Of a DNA stretch of 64,000 nt, positions 27,562-36,232 are shown piece after piece. Position numbers and translations under genes: made by a program. How positions within the stretch are numbered: position 1 is the stretch's first letter; every line of letters begins with the position of its first letter. Origin of the DNA: Phycisphaeraceae bacterium (lineage in GTDB: Bacteria; Planctomycetota; Phycisphaerae; Phycisphaerales; UBA1924); contig JAHBXE010000015.1 in assembly GCA_019636625.1 (NCBI GenBank), positions 37,996 to 101,995 on the forward strand. The letters run 5' to 3'. Under the pieces are notes generated by a model. That model did no database searches and had not been told where the DNA came from. It saw only the letters and a program-made list of their open reading frames with translations.

Positions 27562-28581
27562 ATGGCACGCATGACGAAGCAGATGGTGGTTGGGGCGGCG
27601 GCGCTGGGCCTTCTGGCCGGCACCGCCGCGGCGCAGCAGGACGACTTCAACCGGCCCTTGTCGCGGGCAAAGGAGCGCGCCGCGCAGCCGGGGGTCTCCA
27701 GCAGCAGGATCCAAATTTCCAGCCAGGAAGGCGACCAGAGCTACGAGGTGAGCATCGTCGACGGGGATGTCTCGGCGAAGGTGAACGGGAAGAGGGTTCC
27801 CGCCGAGCGGGTCCGCCGCAGCAAGGACAAGGTCGAGATCCTCGACAAGAACGGGGAAGTGCTCAAGTCGTTCGATATCGGGCTCGCCGTGCCGGCGGCG
27901 CCAAGCGCCCCGCGCGGCTGGACCGCGATCGGCGGGGAGCCGAACGCCGGGGCGATCGCGATGGCGGCCAGGCCCCGCGTGATGATCGGCATCACGATGA
28001 GCGAGGGGGAGGACGGGGTCGCGGTGGACCACGTGTACGAGGGGCTCCCGGCGGCCAAGGCGGGGCTCAAGGGCGGGGATGTGATCATCGAAGTCGACGG
28101 CAAGGGCGACCTGACGCAGAAGGCCTTCCGGGAAGCGCTGAACGCCAAGGAAGCCGGTGACAAGGTCAAGCTCAAGATCCGGCGCGACGGGCAGGAGAAG
28201 GAACTGACCGTCGAGCTGCAGAAGTTCGACGCCGAGAGGCTGGGTGGTGGGGCGTTCAACATGGCCGACCCGGCGATGCCCAAGGAAGCGTGGCGGGATG
28301 CGTTTCAGGGGAACGAAGAGTGGCAGAAGCGCATCGAAGAGATGATGCGGGCGGCCCCCGGCCAGCAGCGGGCCTTTGTGTGGGGCAACGGTCCCGAGGG
28401 CGACTTCCGGTTCATGCCGCTGGCGCCCCTGGGCGGCGGCGAGGCAAAGCGCCTGGAAGAGCTCAACGCGCAGATGGACAAGAAGATGGCCGAACTCGAC
28501 AAGAAGATCGCGAAGCTCAACGAGCAGATGGCCAAGCTCGAGAAGATGATGGAAAGGCTCGCTGAAAGACAGCGCGACTGA
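27562..28581 (+). CDS. Secreted PDZ-domain protein with C-terminal coiled coil
   Basis: 339 residues from the ATG at 27562, with AAGGAG eight bases upstream. Signal peptide MVVGAAALGLLAGTAAAQ. Residues about 135-220 are a PDZ domain (VMIGITMSEGEDGVAVDHVYEGLPAAKAGLKGGDVIIEVDG region). The last 45 residues form a Lys/Glu-rich coiled coil (KMAELDKKIAKLNEQMAKLE). No protease domain is present, so it is not DegP. Its position behind a sigma/anti-sigma pair suggests a periplasmic sensor or adaptor. A terminator follows. Confidence 0.82.
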   Translation: MARMTKQMVVGAAALGLLAGTAAAQQDDFNRPLSRAKERAAQPGVSSSRIQISSQEGDQSYEVSIVDGDVSAKVNGKRVPAERVRRSKDKVEILDKNGEVLKSFDIGLAVPAAPSAPRGWTAIGGEPNAGAIAMAARPRVMIGITMSEGEDGVAVDHVYEGLPAAKAGLKGGDVIIEVDGKGDLTQKAFREALNAKEAGDKVKLKIRRDGQEKELTVELQKFDAERLGGGAFNMADPAMPKEAWRDAFQGNEEWQKRIEEMMRAAPGQQRAFVWGNGPEGDFRFMPLAPLGGGEAKRLEELNAQMDKKMAELDKKIAKLNEQMAKLEKMMERLAERQRD

Positions 28582-28634
28582 TCACCAAGAACCAAGGGCC
28601 GGTAACCCCCGGCCTTCCCAAGCTCCGCTACCGG

Positions 28635-28672
28635 CCGCGATTGGATGAATCCGTCGCGGTCGGTTTTCTTTT
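28635..28672 (+). terminator. Rho-independent terminator after the sigma/anti-sigma/PDZ operon
   Basis: Imperfect hairpin with CCGCGA / TCGCGG arms extended by GGAT / ATCC, followed by a T-rich TTTTCTTTT. Confidence 0.65.
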
Positions 28673-28704
28673 GTGCCGGCCCCGGAGCGGGGGTGGTGCG
28701 GCGA

Positions 28705-28716
28705 TAGAGTTGGGGC
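28705..28716 (+). promoter_or_regulatory. Leaderless -10 element
   Basis: TAGAGT at 28705-28710, six bases, then the ATG of the next gene; no Shine-Dalgarno. Confidence 0.4.
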
Positions 28717-29025
28717 ATGGGAGAAGACTCTCGGGAGCTTGCGAGGCGTGCCAGGGCTCGTTCGGGTCCGGTGGAGGACTACGTCGACCCCGATACCGAC
28801 CCCGAGGGCCCGAGCGAGGCGGACATCGAGCGCTTCAGCAACGTGACGGTGACGTGCGCCGGGTGCGGCACGGAACTGATGGATGATGTTTCCGAATGCT
28901 GGAAGTGCGGGCGTCAGGTCGGCGGACGCGGCACGCACGAGTCAGGCCTGCCGCTGTGGGCGGTGCTCACGGTGGTGGTCGTGGTGCTGGCGTTGGCGGT
29001 CTGGATGCTGCGCGCGGTGATCTGA
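28717..29025 (+). CDS. Small zinc-ribbon, single-pass membrane protein
   Basis: 102 residues. An acidic N-terminal part is followed by a zinc ribbon, CAGCGTELMDDVSECWKCG (residues about 49-67), and one C-terminal membrane helix (LWAVLTVVVVVLALAVWML). This makes a tail-anchored protein with a cytoplasmic ribbon. Family and role are unknown. The stop codon is embedded in the GAGGAG of the next gene, so translation is probably coupled. Confidence 0.75.
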   Translation: MGEDSRELARRARARSGPVEDYVDPDTDPEGPSEADIERFSNVTVTCAGCGTELMDDVSECWKCGRQVGGRGTHESGLPLWAVLTVVVVVLALAVWMLRAVI

Positions 29026-29036
29026 GGAGTGGCGCG

Positions 29037-29822
29037 ATGCTGGCGTTGCTTGCCGCGGTCCTGATGGGACAACCCGAACCACCGCTGGGCGGGCCGGCGG
29101 TCCGGGAGCGCCCGCGCGATGCAATCGTGGAGCGGGACATGCGGGGACGGGTGCTCCGACCCGGGGCGCCGATTGAGAAGGTGGTGGTCGAGCGGCTGGA
29201 GCTCTCGCCGGAGGTGCGGGAGCGGGTGGAGGGTGTGCTGGCCCGCCGCGCCGCGGCGATCGACCGCTTCGTGAGCGAGAACCTGCTGATGCTGAGCCAG
29301 TTCGAGACGGTTCAGACGGCGGGGAAACCGTCGGAGCGGGCGGCGTTGATCGTGGAGAGCGTGCGGAAGCTTGGCAAGGCGATCGGTGGGCGCTCGCTGC
29401 GGGAGGAGATCCGGAAGGAGCTGCCGCCGGAGCAGGCCAGGGTGTTCAACGCGGAGCTCCGGCGCTACTGGCGGGCGCTGCACGAGGAAGGTCGGGCGCT
29501 CAAGCCCAAGGACCCGCCGCCGCCGTGGGCGGTGTACCTGGGCGAGTCGTTCGCCTCGCTGGGCCGGGAGATCGTGGCGTCCGTCGAACGCCAGACAGCC
29601 TCGGGCGTGCTGATCGTGGACTACCTGCTCTCCGGGCTGGACCTGAGCGAGGACCAGCAGCGGGTGGTGCGCGAGCTGAAACTCGATCTCCTGGAACGCA
29701 CAGGGATGCGCCCCACGGAAGAGGATCAGAAGCAGCTTGTGCTCGGCGTGGCGGCGTACCTGAACAAGGCGCAGCGCGAGAAGGTGATCGAGCGCATCGG
29801 CGGGCGACGGGCTACTCGGTGA
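29037..29822 (+). CDS. Helical exported or membrane-associated protein, unknown
   Basis: 261 residues from the ATG at 29037, seven bases after GAGGAG. The N-terminus MLALLAAVLMGQ is a short hydrophobic segment that may be a signal. The remainder is predicted to be alpha-helical and highly charged (VVVERLELSPEVRERVEGVLARR, LREEIRKELPPEQARVFNAELRRYW), similar in style to helical heavy-metal or stress-response periplasmic proteins, but no family is recognised. It overlaps the 3' end of the convergent pyrE by 11 bases. Confidence 0.65.
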   Translation: MLALLAAVLMGQPEPPLGGPAVRERPRDAIVERDMRGRVLRPGAPIEKVVVERLELSPEVRERVEGVLARRAAAIDRFVSENLLMLSQFETVQTAGKPSERAALIVESVRKLGKAIGGRSLREEIRKELPPEQARVFNAELRRYWRALHEEGRALKPKDPPPPWAVYLGESFASLGREIVASVERQTASGVLIVDYLLSGLDLSEDQQRVVRELKLDLLERTGMRPTEEDQKQLVLGVAAYLNKAQREKVIERIGGRRATR

Positions 29823-30342
29823 TGCCGAGATCGGCCTTCGTGAAGAGGGCCTCGAATCGGATGCCGGCCTTCTCCACGTTCTCGCGGGCGCCTTCCTGGC
29901 GGTCGATCGTGGCGATGATGGCGAGAACGTCGGCCCCGGCCTGCCGGAGAACGGAGGCCGCTTCGAGGGCCTGGCCCCCGGTCGTCGCGACATCCTCAAC
30001 GATGACAACACGGTCACCGGGATGGAGCACGCCCTCAAGCTGCTTGGCCGTGCCGTAGTCTTTCTTCTGGTTGCGAACGAAAATGCAGGGCAGGCCGGTT
30101 TCAAGGCTCGCGGCGGTAACGAGGGGAATCCCGCCCAACTCCGCCCCCGCCAGGCGCGCCGGGTTCAGGGGACGAATCCGCTGGGCGAAGAGCCGTCCCA
30201 ACTCGCGCAGGACCTCCGGGCGGGTCGAGAAGAGGTACTTGTCGAGATAGAAGGAAGACGTTCGGCCCGATCGGAGGGTGAACGAACCACGGAGAAGCGC
30301 GGCATCGGCGATGGCCCGGGCAAGGTCGGCGGTGGTGGTCAT
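29812..30342 (-). CDS. pyrE: Orotate phosphoribosyltransferase
   Basis: 176 residues from the ATG at 30342. The PRPP-binding motif VVIVEDVATTGGQ is intact, and the N-terminal GSFTLRSGRTSSFYLDKY segment is the orotate-site signature. It converts orotate and PRPP to OMP in pyrimidine synthesis. A longer upstream frame is non-homologous. TACGCT six bases before the ATG suggests a leaderless transcript. It diverges from an exported-protein gene 59 bases away. Confidence 0.94.
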   Translation of the reverse strand: MTTTADLARAIADAALLRGSFTLRSGRTSSFYLDKYLFSTRPEVLRELGRLFAQRIRPLNPARLAGAELGGIPLVTAASLETGLPCIFVRNQKKDYGTAKQLEGVLHPGDRVVIVEDVATTGGQALEAASVLRQAGADVLAIIATIDRQEGARENVEKAGIRFEALFTKADLGITE

Positions 30343-30401
30343 GGTCAGAGCGTACGCGGATCGGGGTGACTTTTGCGGGCGCGGCGGCCTATGTTCCGGC
30401 C
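30343..30401. promoter_or_regulatory. Bidirectional leaderless promoter region
   Basis: Minus strand: TACGCT (30354-30349), six bases, pyrE ATG. Plus strand: TATGTT (30390-30395), six bases, ATG at 30402. The same geometry serves both divergent genes in 59 bases. Confidence 0.5.
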
Positions 30402-31196
30402 ATGATTCGAGCATGCATACTGGCGGTCCTGGTGGCCTGCGGTTCGGTTCAGGCGCAACTGGCTCCCCCTTCCGCCCCGGTCCAGAGACTGGCGGCGGTG
30501 CAGGCGGACGGCACGGTCGAGGTGCTGGACGGGTTCGTGGACCTGCGCGCCATCAAGACGATCGGCGGCCTTGATCAGGAGACGACCGAGCGGGTGAACA
30601 GATTTGCGCGCGAGTGGCTGCTCGACGTGCAGCAGCAGGTGATCGACAACGTGGACTTCGTGATCCAGATCGAGCCCCTGGATGGTTCCACGGGCTACCT
30701 CGACACGATCAACCCGCAGGACCCCAAGTCGTTCGAGCGGGCCTCGAAGTACGCCCTCCAGCTCAACTCGTCCGGGACGCTTCTCAACGCGCTGCTCGGC
30801 CGGCGCGTGCTCTCATCCGAGCAGGCGCAGTCGTTCCAGCGCGAGGTGTACAACTACGACATGGCGCTCCTGCGCCAGGTCGTCGGCAGCGGCCACGACA
30901 TGACCCTTTCGACGCGCCACCAGTACCGCATGTCGTTCCGGGATGCACTGGGGATGTACCACTCGCTCCTCGATCGCGCCGTGTCGTGCATCGACCGTGC
31001 CGTGGAGGCCCTGGGGCCGGAGGCCGCGGCGAAGGTCAAGCCCGAGGTGGCATCGGTCAAGGCGGCCAAGGGGCGGGACGAGGGCCGAGCGGCCATGCGG
31101 GGGCTCCTCCAGAAGCTCACGCACGCCCAGCGGCGGGCCCTGCTGATGAAGGTTCGGGATCTGGTCCCGATAACCAACGCGCTGAGTTTCGTTTAA
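30402..31196 (+). CDS. Exported helical protein of unknown family (paralogue 1)
   Basis: 264 residues from the ATG at 30402. Signal peptide MIRACILAVLVACGSVQAQ. The mature protein has a conserved core shared with the next gene: WLLDVQQQVIDNVDFVIQIEPLDG, an RVLSSEQAQSFQREVYNYD segment, and a C-terminal KPEVASVKAAKGRDEGRAAMRGLLQKLTHAQRRALL. The tail repeats the pattern of the paralogue (FEQRREFL). No enzymatic motif is visible. It is probably periplasmic. Confidence 0.7.
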   Translation: MIRACILAVLVACGSVQAQLAPPSAPVQRLAAVQADGTVEVLDGFVDLRAIKTIGGLDQETTERVNRFAREWLLDVQQQVIDNVDFVIQIEPLDGSTGYLDTINPQDPKSFERASKYALQLNSSGTLLNALLGRRVLSSEQAQSFQREVYNYDMALLRQVVGSGHDMTLSTRHQYRMSFRDALGMYHSLLDRAVSCIDRAVEALGPEAAAKVKPEVASVKAAKGRDEGRAAMRGLLQKLTHAQRRALLMKVRDLVPITNALSFV

Positions 31197-31330
31197 GGGA
31201 GGCCCCGCCCGAGCGCGGAAGCGGGTCGGAGGAATAACGACCGAACGAGGCCACCCCCACGGAAGAACGTCGAGGCAAGGCGCCGCGAGGGCGTGGGAAA
31301 TCGCCGATGGATGGGACCCGGGATCACCTT

Positions 31331-32233
31331 ATGAAAACTGCTTTGCTCCTCGCCACACTGGCTCTGTCCGCTCCTGTCCTTGCCCAGGATCAGCCTGGGG
31401 TGCCGCTGAAGGTCGAAGGGCCGACGTCGGTGTCGATCGCGCCGACGCCGCCGCAGCCCACGTTTACCTCGCTGGCCAAGAAGGGACCGGATGGCAAGGT
31501 CATGCGGCTGGAAGGCGTGGTGGACATCGCGGCCTTCGCCGTCAACCCGCTGATCGACACGGCGACGCTGGCGCGGATCCGCCCGGCGGTGCTCGAGTGG
31601 ATCGCGGATGTTGATCAACTCGCGATCGACAACCTGGACTTCATCGAGCGCCTCGAGCCGGCCCCGGGGCAGAAGGGGTTGCTGGACAAGGTGGATGTGG
31701 AGGACAAGGTCCAGATCACGCAGATGTCGCAGATGATGAACCAGTTGATGTCGGCGGGTCCGCTCACGGCGACGCTGGAGGTCAAGCAGCAGCTGACCAA
31801 GGAGCAGTCCGGCCTGAACCAGACGATCACCAGCGACTACCTGCAGCAGTGCATGAACGAGATCCAGGCGGAGCCCGTCCCCGCGGAGCTGGCCGGCAAC
31901 GAGCAGGCGATCCGCAACTGGCGCGTGAACAACCTGACCAAGTTCCTCTACCACCTGTCGTGCAAGGACCCGATCGCCTCCTTCCAGCGCATGCTGGTCG
32001 ATGCGGCCAAGAACATCGACCGCGTGGTGGACGCGATGGCGCTCTCCGGTGACCAGGCGTCGAAGGTGCGGGCCGAGATCCCGGCCGTCAAGGCCGCGAC
32101 GACCCGGCAGGAGCAGCGCGCGGCGGTGCGCCGTCTCATGGGCCATCTGAGCTTCGAGCAGCGCCGGGAGTTCCTGACCCGGACGCGGGAGGTGGCGCCC
32201 CTGACCGACCCGTACCTCGCGACGTCCTCGTGA
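31331..32233 (+). CDS. Exported helical protein of unknown family (paralogue 2)
   Basis: 300 residues from the ATG at 31331 (an ATG at 31307 is in frame). Signal peptide MKTALLLATLALSAPVLAQ. It aligns by eye with the preceding gene through WIADVDQLAIDNLDFIERLEPAPG, QQLTKEQSGLNQTITSDYLQ, and the end block AEIPAVKAATTRQEQRAAVRRLM. This indicates tandem duplication followed by divergence. The family is not recognised. A PTPS-type enzyme follows 23 bases later with its own -10. Confidence 0.7.
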   Translation: MKTALLLATLALSAPVLAQDQPGVPLKVEGPTSVSIAPTPPQPTFTSLAKKGPDGKVMRLEGVVDIAAFAVNPLIDTATLARIRPAVLEWIADVDQLAIDNLDFIERLEPAPGQKGLLDKVDVEDKVQITQMSQMMNQLMSAGPLTATLEVKQQLTKEQSGLNQTITSDYLQQCMNEIQAEPVPAELAGNEQAIRNWRVNNLTKFLYHLSCKDPIASFQRMLVDAAKNIDRVVDAMALSGDQASKVRAEIPAVKAATTRQEQRAAVRRLMGHLSFEQRREFLTRTREVAPLTDPYLATSS

Positions 32234-32256
32234 GCGCCCTCGGCTACCCTTGATCC

Positions 32257-32628
32257 ATGTTCGAGATCAGCGTGGAGACCCAGTTCGCGGCGGCGCACGC
32301 CCTCTCGATCGCGGGGATGCGCGAGCCCGTGCACGGGCATAACTGGCACGTGACGGTGACCGTTGCCGGCCGGACGCTCGACTCGGACGGGCTCCTGTGC
32401 GACTTTCACACGGTTGAGTCAGCGCTGAAGGAGCTGGTGTCGAGGTTCCACAACAAGGACCTGAACGGGGAAGCGCCCTTCCGCGACGGGCTGAACCCTT
32501 CCGCCGAGAACGTGGCCCGGGTCATCGCCGAAGAGCTCGGGGCCGGGCTTGACCTTTCGCCGCACGCGGCGATCACGAGCGTTCGCGTGACCGAGGCGCC
32601 GGGGTGCGCCGCGACGTACCGACCATGA
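32257..32628 (+). CDS. PTPS-III-like 6-pyruvoyl-tetrahydropterin synthase homologue
   Basis: 123 residues. Zinc ligands are H14 (FAAAHAL), H26 and H28 (HGHNW). The catalytic cysteine that QueD and PTPS-II carry before the HGH motif is replaced by Glu (E23 in MREPVHGHN). That substitution is the hallmark of PTPS-III, which replaces the folate enzyme FolB (dihydroneopterin aldolase) in several bacteria. A role in folate synthesis is therefore favoured over queuosine, though QueD activity cannot be excluded. TACCCT lies six bases upstream. The stop overlaps the ppk1 ATG. Confidence 0.82.
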   Translation: MFEISVETQFAAAHALSIAGMREPVHGHNWHVTVTVAGRTLDSDGLLCDFHTVESALKELVSRFHNKDLNGEAPFRDGLNPSAENVARVIAEELGAGLDLSPHAAITSVRVTEAPGCAATYRP

Positions 32629-34814
32629 GCACGATCCAGCCACACGCCCCCGCGGACCCGATCGCTCCCGATCAGCGGTACCTGAACCGCGACCTGTCGT
32701 GGCTGGAGTTCAACCGGCGCGTGCTGGCGCAGGCGACGGACCCGCGGACCCCCCTGCTGGCGCGGGTGAAGTTCCTGGGCATCTTCGCGTCCAATCTCGA
32801 CGAGTTCTTCATGAAGCGCGTCGGGTACATCAAAAAGCAGTTGGCGGCGGGGGCGACGGCGCCAACGCCCGACGGGCTCACGCCCGGGCCGCTGCTGTTT
32901 GCCGTGCGGTCGATGGTGCACGAACTGATCGCGGAGCAGTCGCGCTGCTACGAGAGCGACATCCTGCCCGCGCTGGCGGAGCACGGGGTTCGGCTGCTGC
33001 GCTACGCGGACCTGAACGATGAGCAGCGGGCGGACATCGACCGCTGGTTCCACCTCAACGTCTTCCCCGTGCTCACGCCGCTGGCGGTTGATCCCGGGCA
33101 CCGGTTCCCGTTCATCTCCAACCTGTCGGAGAACATCGGCGTGATGGTGAGCCGGCCCGGCGGCAGCGCCGGATGGGGAGGGGAATCGGGCGACCGGCAC
33201 TTCGCCCGCGTCAAGATTCCCGACGTCCTGCCGCGGTTGATCCCGGTGCGGTCGCGCGACCGCGACGGGGCCACCAAGGGGTTCACGGCCACCTACATCT
33301 CCCTGGAAGAGGTCATCCGCAACAACCTGGACGACCTGTTCCCCGGCATGACGATCCACGATGTCATGGCGTTCCGCGTGACGCGCAACGCCGCCGTGGA
33401 GATCGAGGAGGACCGGGAGGATGTGCTGCAATCCGTGGAGAACGAACTGCGGATGCGACGCTTCGCGCACGCCGTGCGGATCGAGGTCGCACCCAACCCG
33501 CCGCGGGCCGTGCTGAACTTTGTGGTCCAGGCCCTGCGGCTCACGCCCGAGGATGTGTACGAGCGCGGCGGGCCGCTGGAGTACGCCGACCTGTTCCCCA
33601 TCGCCGAGCTCGACCTGCCCCACCTCAAGGAGGCCAAGTGGAACCCGGTCGTCCCGCCGCGGCTCTCGCCGGAGCTCATCGAGAACGATGCGGACATCTT
33701 CGCCGCCATCCGCGAGCGGGACATCCTGCTGCACCACCCGTACGAGAGTTTCCAGGCGTCGGTGGAGCGGTTCATCGCCGCGGCCGCGAAGGACCCGGAC
33801 GTGCTGGCGATCAAGCAGACGATCTACCGCACGAGCCCGGACTCGCCATTCATTTCGTCGCTGGTCCGCGCGGCGGAGGATGGGAAGCAGGTGGCGGTGC
33901 TGGTGGAGCTTCGCGCCAGGTTTGACGAGAGCAAGAACGTGCGCTTCGCGCGCATGCTGGAGAAGGCGGGCGTGCACGTGGCGTACGGCGTGGTGGGGCT
34001 CAAGACCCACTGCAAGACCTCGCTGGTGGTGCGGCGCGAGGCCGGGGGGCTGCGGAGTTACGCCCACGTCGGCACGGGGAACTACAACCCCTCCACGGCG
34101 CAGCTATACACAGACCTGGGCCTGCTCACGTGCGACCGGGCGATCACGGACGATGTGGTCAACCTGTTCAACTTTCTGACCGGCCGCTCGCTGAAGCGCG
34201 AGTACGACCAGTTGATGGTGGCGCCCTTCTCAATGCGGGATGGCTTCTCAAAGCTCATCGACCGCGAGATCGAGCTCGCCAAGGCCGGCAAGGGAGTGGG
34301 GGCGGGCGGGGGGCGGATCATCGCGAAGATGAACAGCCTGGAAGACAAGAAGATCACGGAGAAGCTCTACGAAGCGTCGCAGGCGGGCGTGAAGATCACG
34401 CTGATCGTGCGCGGGTTCTGCTGCCTGCGCCCGGGCGTGCCGGGATTGTCAGAGAACATCAACGTCATCTCCATCGTCGGGCGGTTCCTCGAACACTCGC
34501 GCCTGTTCTACTTCGGCAACGGCGCGAAGGACCCGGCGGACGGCACGTGGTACATTTCGAGCGCGGACTGGATGTACCGCAACCTCTCGACGCGGGTGGA
34601 AGCGGCGGTGCCCGTCAAAGACCGCGAGGCTCGCCAGCGCCTGCAGCGCCTGGTGGACATCATGCTCGCGGACCGGCGCGCGGCCTGGGACCTCAACCCC
34701 GACGGGAGTTACACCCGTCGAGCGGCCGACCCGAAAGCCGCGGCGGACTCGGTTGAGGCGCTCGGAACGTTCCAGACGTTGATGCGGGAGGCGCTGGGGA
34801 AGGGCAACGCGTGA
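32625..34814 (+). CDS. ppk1: Polyphosphate kinase 1
   Basis: 729 residues from the ATG at 32625 (ATGA overlap with the PTPS gene). The N-terminal domain starts YLNRDLSWLEFNRRVL; the two phospholipase-D-like catalytic domains carry the two key histidines, H462 in KTHCK and H481 in YAHVGTGNYN, spaced 19 residues apart as in E. coli. It reversibly makes polyphosphate from ATP and is normally membrane associated. A separate PPK2 is encoded at 53396-54214. Confidence 0.96.
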   Translation: MSTIQPHAPADPIAPDQRYLNRDLSWLEFNRRVLAQATDPRTPLLARVKFLGIFASNLDEFFMKRVGYIKKQLAAGATAPTPDGLTPGPLLFAVRSMVHELIAEQSRCYESDILPALAEHGVRLLRYADLNDEQRADIDRWFHLNVFPVLTPLAVDPGHRFPFISNLSENIGVMVSRPGGSAGWGGESGDRHFARVKIPDVLPRLIPVRSRDRDGATKGFTATYISLEEVIRNNLDDLFPGMTIHDVMAFRVTRNAAVEIEEDREDVLQSVENELRMRRFAHAVRIEVAPNPPRAVLNFVVQALRLTPEDVYERGGPLEYADLFPIAELDLPHLKEAKWNPVVPPRLSPELIENDADIFAAIRERDILLHHPYESFQASVERFIAAAAKDPDVLAIKQTIYRTSPDSPFISSLVRAAEDGKQVAVLVELRARFDESKNVRFARMLEKAGVHVAYGVVGLKTHCKTSLVVRREAGGLRSYAHVGTGNYNPSTAQLYTDLGLLTCDRAITDDVVNLFNFLTGRSLKREYDQLMVAPFSMRDGFSKLIDREIELAKAGKGVGAGGGRIIAKMNSLEDKKITEKLYEASQAGVKITLIVRGFCCLRPGVPGLSENINVISIVGRFLEHSRLFYFGNGAKDPADGTWYISSADWMYRNLSTRVEAAVPVKDREARQRLQRLVDIMLADRRAAWDLNPDGSYTRRAADPKAAADSVEALGTFQTLMREALGKGNA

Positions 34815-34937
34815 AATAGCGCGCTGCGGGCGGACATGGCAATGACCGGGTCGCCCGACAGATTGTTGCACCGGGTTCAGTCTAAACCTTGACGCGAAAC
34901 AACCGTGCGGCCCGGCCGCGCCATGGGCTCCGTCGGA

Positions 34938-35726
34938 TCATCTGCATTCATCGCGACCAGCGACGCCCCACGGGGTCGTACCAAAGGGCATCCGACCCCA
35001 CCTGGGATAGCGATCAACACGGCTGATTCCTGAAGTGCTCAACAAACCAGCATGTCCATCAAAGTAGAACACGGAACCAGGTCGATGCGAGTTGTAGTAA
35101 AGAAGCCCTTCGACCGATACGCCGACCGACCACTGGCCGCGCCAACCGTGCCACACTTCGTGCTCAAAGACGCCGACCTTTGACTGCGGCCAGAGCACGG
35201 AGGAGGCACTTTGGAGGCGAGCACCCCGGCGCGATTGCCATTGGTCAGGCGTGAGGGTGGGATCGAAGTACGACGGCTCCACGAATATGGATGAGCTCAA
35301 GAGGTAATCCAAGTCCGACGCCACGATCCCACGCCGGATTCGCTGGTTGTCAGGGCAATGCCAAACCGCGGCATTGGCGGGCAATCCAACGTGTTCGAGC
35401 CAGTTCCGGTGGCTCAGGCCGCGATAGACCTGCATGGTGTAGGCAACCCACTGCCTCGGGCTGAGCGGCCGATCGGAGTACCACGAAGGGAACATGTCCT
35501 TTGCGTCGGCGGTGTACTGCATGACGAACTGGCCAACCTGCCGCACATTGTTGACACAGCGCAACTCCTTGGCGGCCAACCGCATGCGAGCGATGCTTGG
35601 CAGGGCCAAACCAATGAGTATCGCAATGACCGCAATCGAAAGGAGCACCTCCACGAGAGTAAGGCCGTGTGCAGAACGCTTGAGGTCACGGGCGGAGCGC
35701 TCGGGAGGTGACTTCAAAGTGCCCAT
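34938..35726 (-). CDS. Type II secretion-like pseudopilin (planctomycete DUF1559-style)
   Basis: 262 residues from the ATG at 35726; a TTG at 35750 is also possible. A basic leader precedes the prepilin peptidase site and hydrophobic stem (HGLTLVEVLLSIAVIAILIGLALP). Further on lie the DUF1559-type features KELRCVNNVRQVGQFVMQY and, near the end, an H-x8-DG motif (HRPGSVFYFDG). Planctomycetes encode dozens of such proteins of unclear function. It is divergent from a Cys-rich secreted protein; the 123 bases after ppk1 hold no gene. Confidence 0.82.
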   Translation of the reverse strand: MGTLKSPPERSARDLKRSAHGLTLVEVLLSIAVIAILIGLALPSIARMRLAAKELRCVNNVRQVGQFVMQYTADAKDMFPSWYSDRPLSPRQWVAYTMQVYRGLSHRNWLEHVGLPANAAVWHCPDNQRIRRGIVASDLDYLLSSSIFVEPSYFDPTLTPDQWQSRRGARLQSASSVLWPQSKVGVFEHEVWHGWRGQWSVGVSVEGLLYYNSHRPGSVFYFDGHAGLLSTSGISRVDRYPRWGRMPFGTTPWGVAGRDECR

Positions 35727-35751
35727 ACAATTAAGTGGTGCGTCGAGCAAC

Positions 35752-35777
35752 TTGACGAGGGGGGGGGGCGGTATGCT
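35752..35777 (+). promoter_or_regulatory. Promoter with a G10 tract between -35 and -10
   Basis: TTGACG (35752-35757), a 14-base spacer that is mostly a run of ten G (35759-35768), then TATGCT (35772-35777). Related promoters here use 16 bases, so tract length may tune expression. Confidence 0.5.
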
Positions 35778-35839
35778 CTATTATCGTCATGCTCGGCGGG
35801 CTGATCAAAAAGAAGGCCTTGAATGTGAGGAGTTGATCC

Positions 35840-36232
35840 ATGAACTGGGAAACACACTTGTCGCGCGTCGCGGTCGCGGTTCTCGGCGGCTGCGCGGCAC
35901 TCGGCCTTGTTCGCACCGCGTTGGGCTATGACGAGTGCCCGTACTTCATGACCGCCTTCCCACCAAGTTGCCGCACGGAAGGTCCGCCAGGCTTTCCATG
36001 CACATCGTACACGGTGTGCCCTGGGGGGCCGTCGTGTCTCGGAGGTGATACTCCATCACCTCTGGCTGGTTGTGGCGATCCGACCGTGGAATACGTCCCG
36101 GGCACAATCTACATCAACGGAACGGCGACAGGTGGCTGCTGCACCGGCGGCACAGCAAGCCAATCTGTGTTGTGTCCGGTGTGTGGCTACTTCAACCCCA
36201 TCTCGTGTGACACCGGTGGTGGCGAAGACTGA
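35840..36232 (+). CDS. Secreted cysteine-rich small protein
   Basis: 130 residues with GAGGAG seven bases upstream of the ATG. An N-terminal signal or membrane segment (VAVAVLGGCAALGLVRTALG) is followed by a region of about 100 residues with 11 cysteines, many in Gly/Pro-rich turns (CPGGPSCLGG, GGCCTGG, CPVCGY). It may form disulfides or bind metal. The following gene overlaps by one base, and a MauE-like redox membrane protein comes next, which fits a thiol-linked pathway. Family not recognised. Confidence 0.65.
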   Translation: MNWETHLSRVAVAVLGGCAALGLVRTALGYDECPYFMTAFPPSCRTEGPPGFPCTSYTVCPGGPSCLGGDTPSPLAGCGDPTVEYVPGTIYINGTATGGCCTGGTASQSVLCPVCGYFNPISCDTGGGED

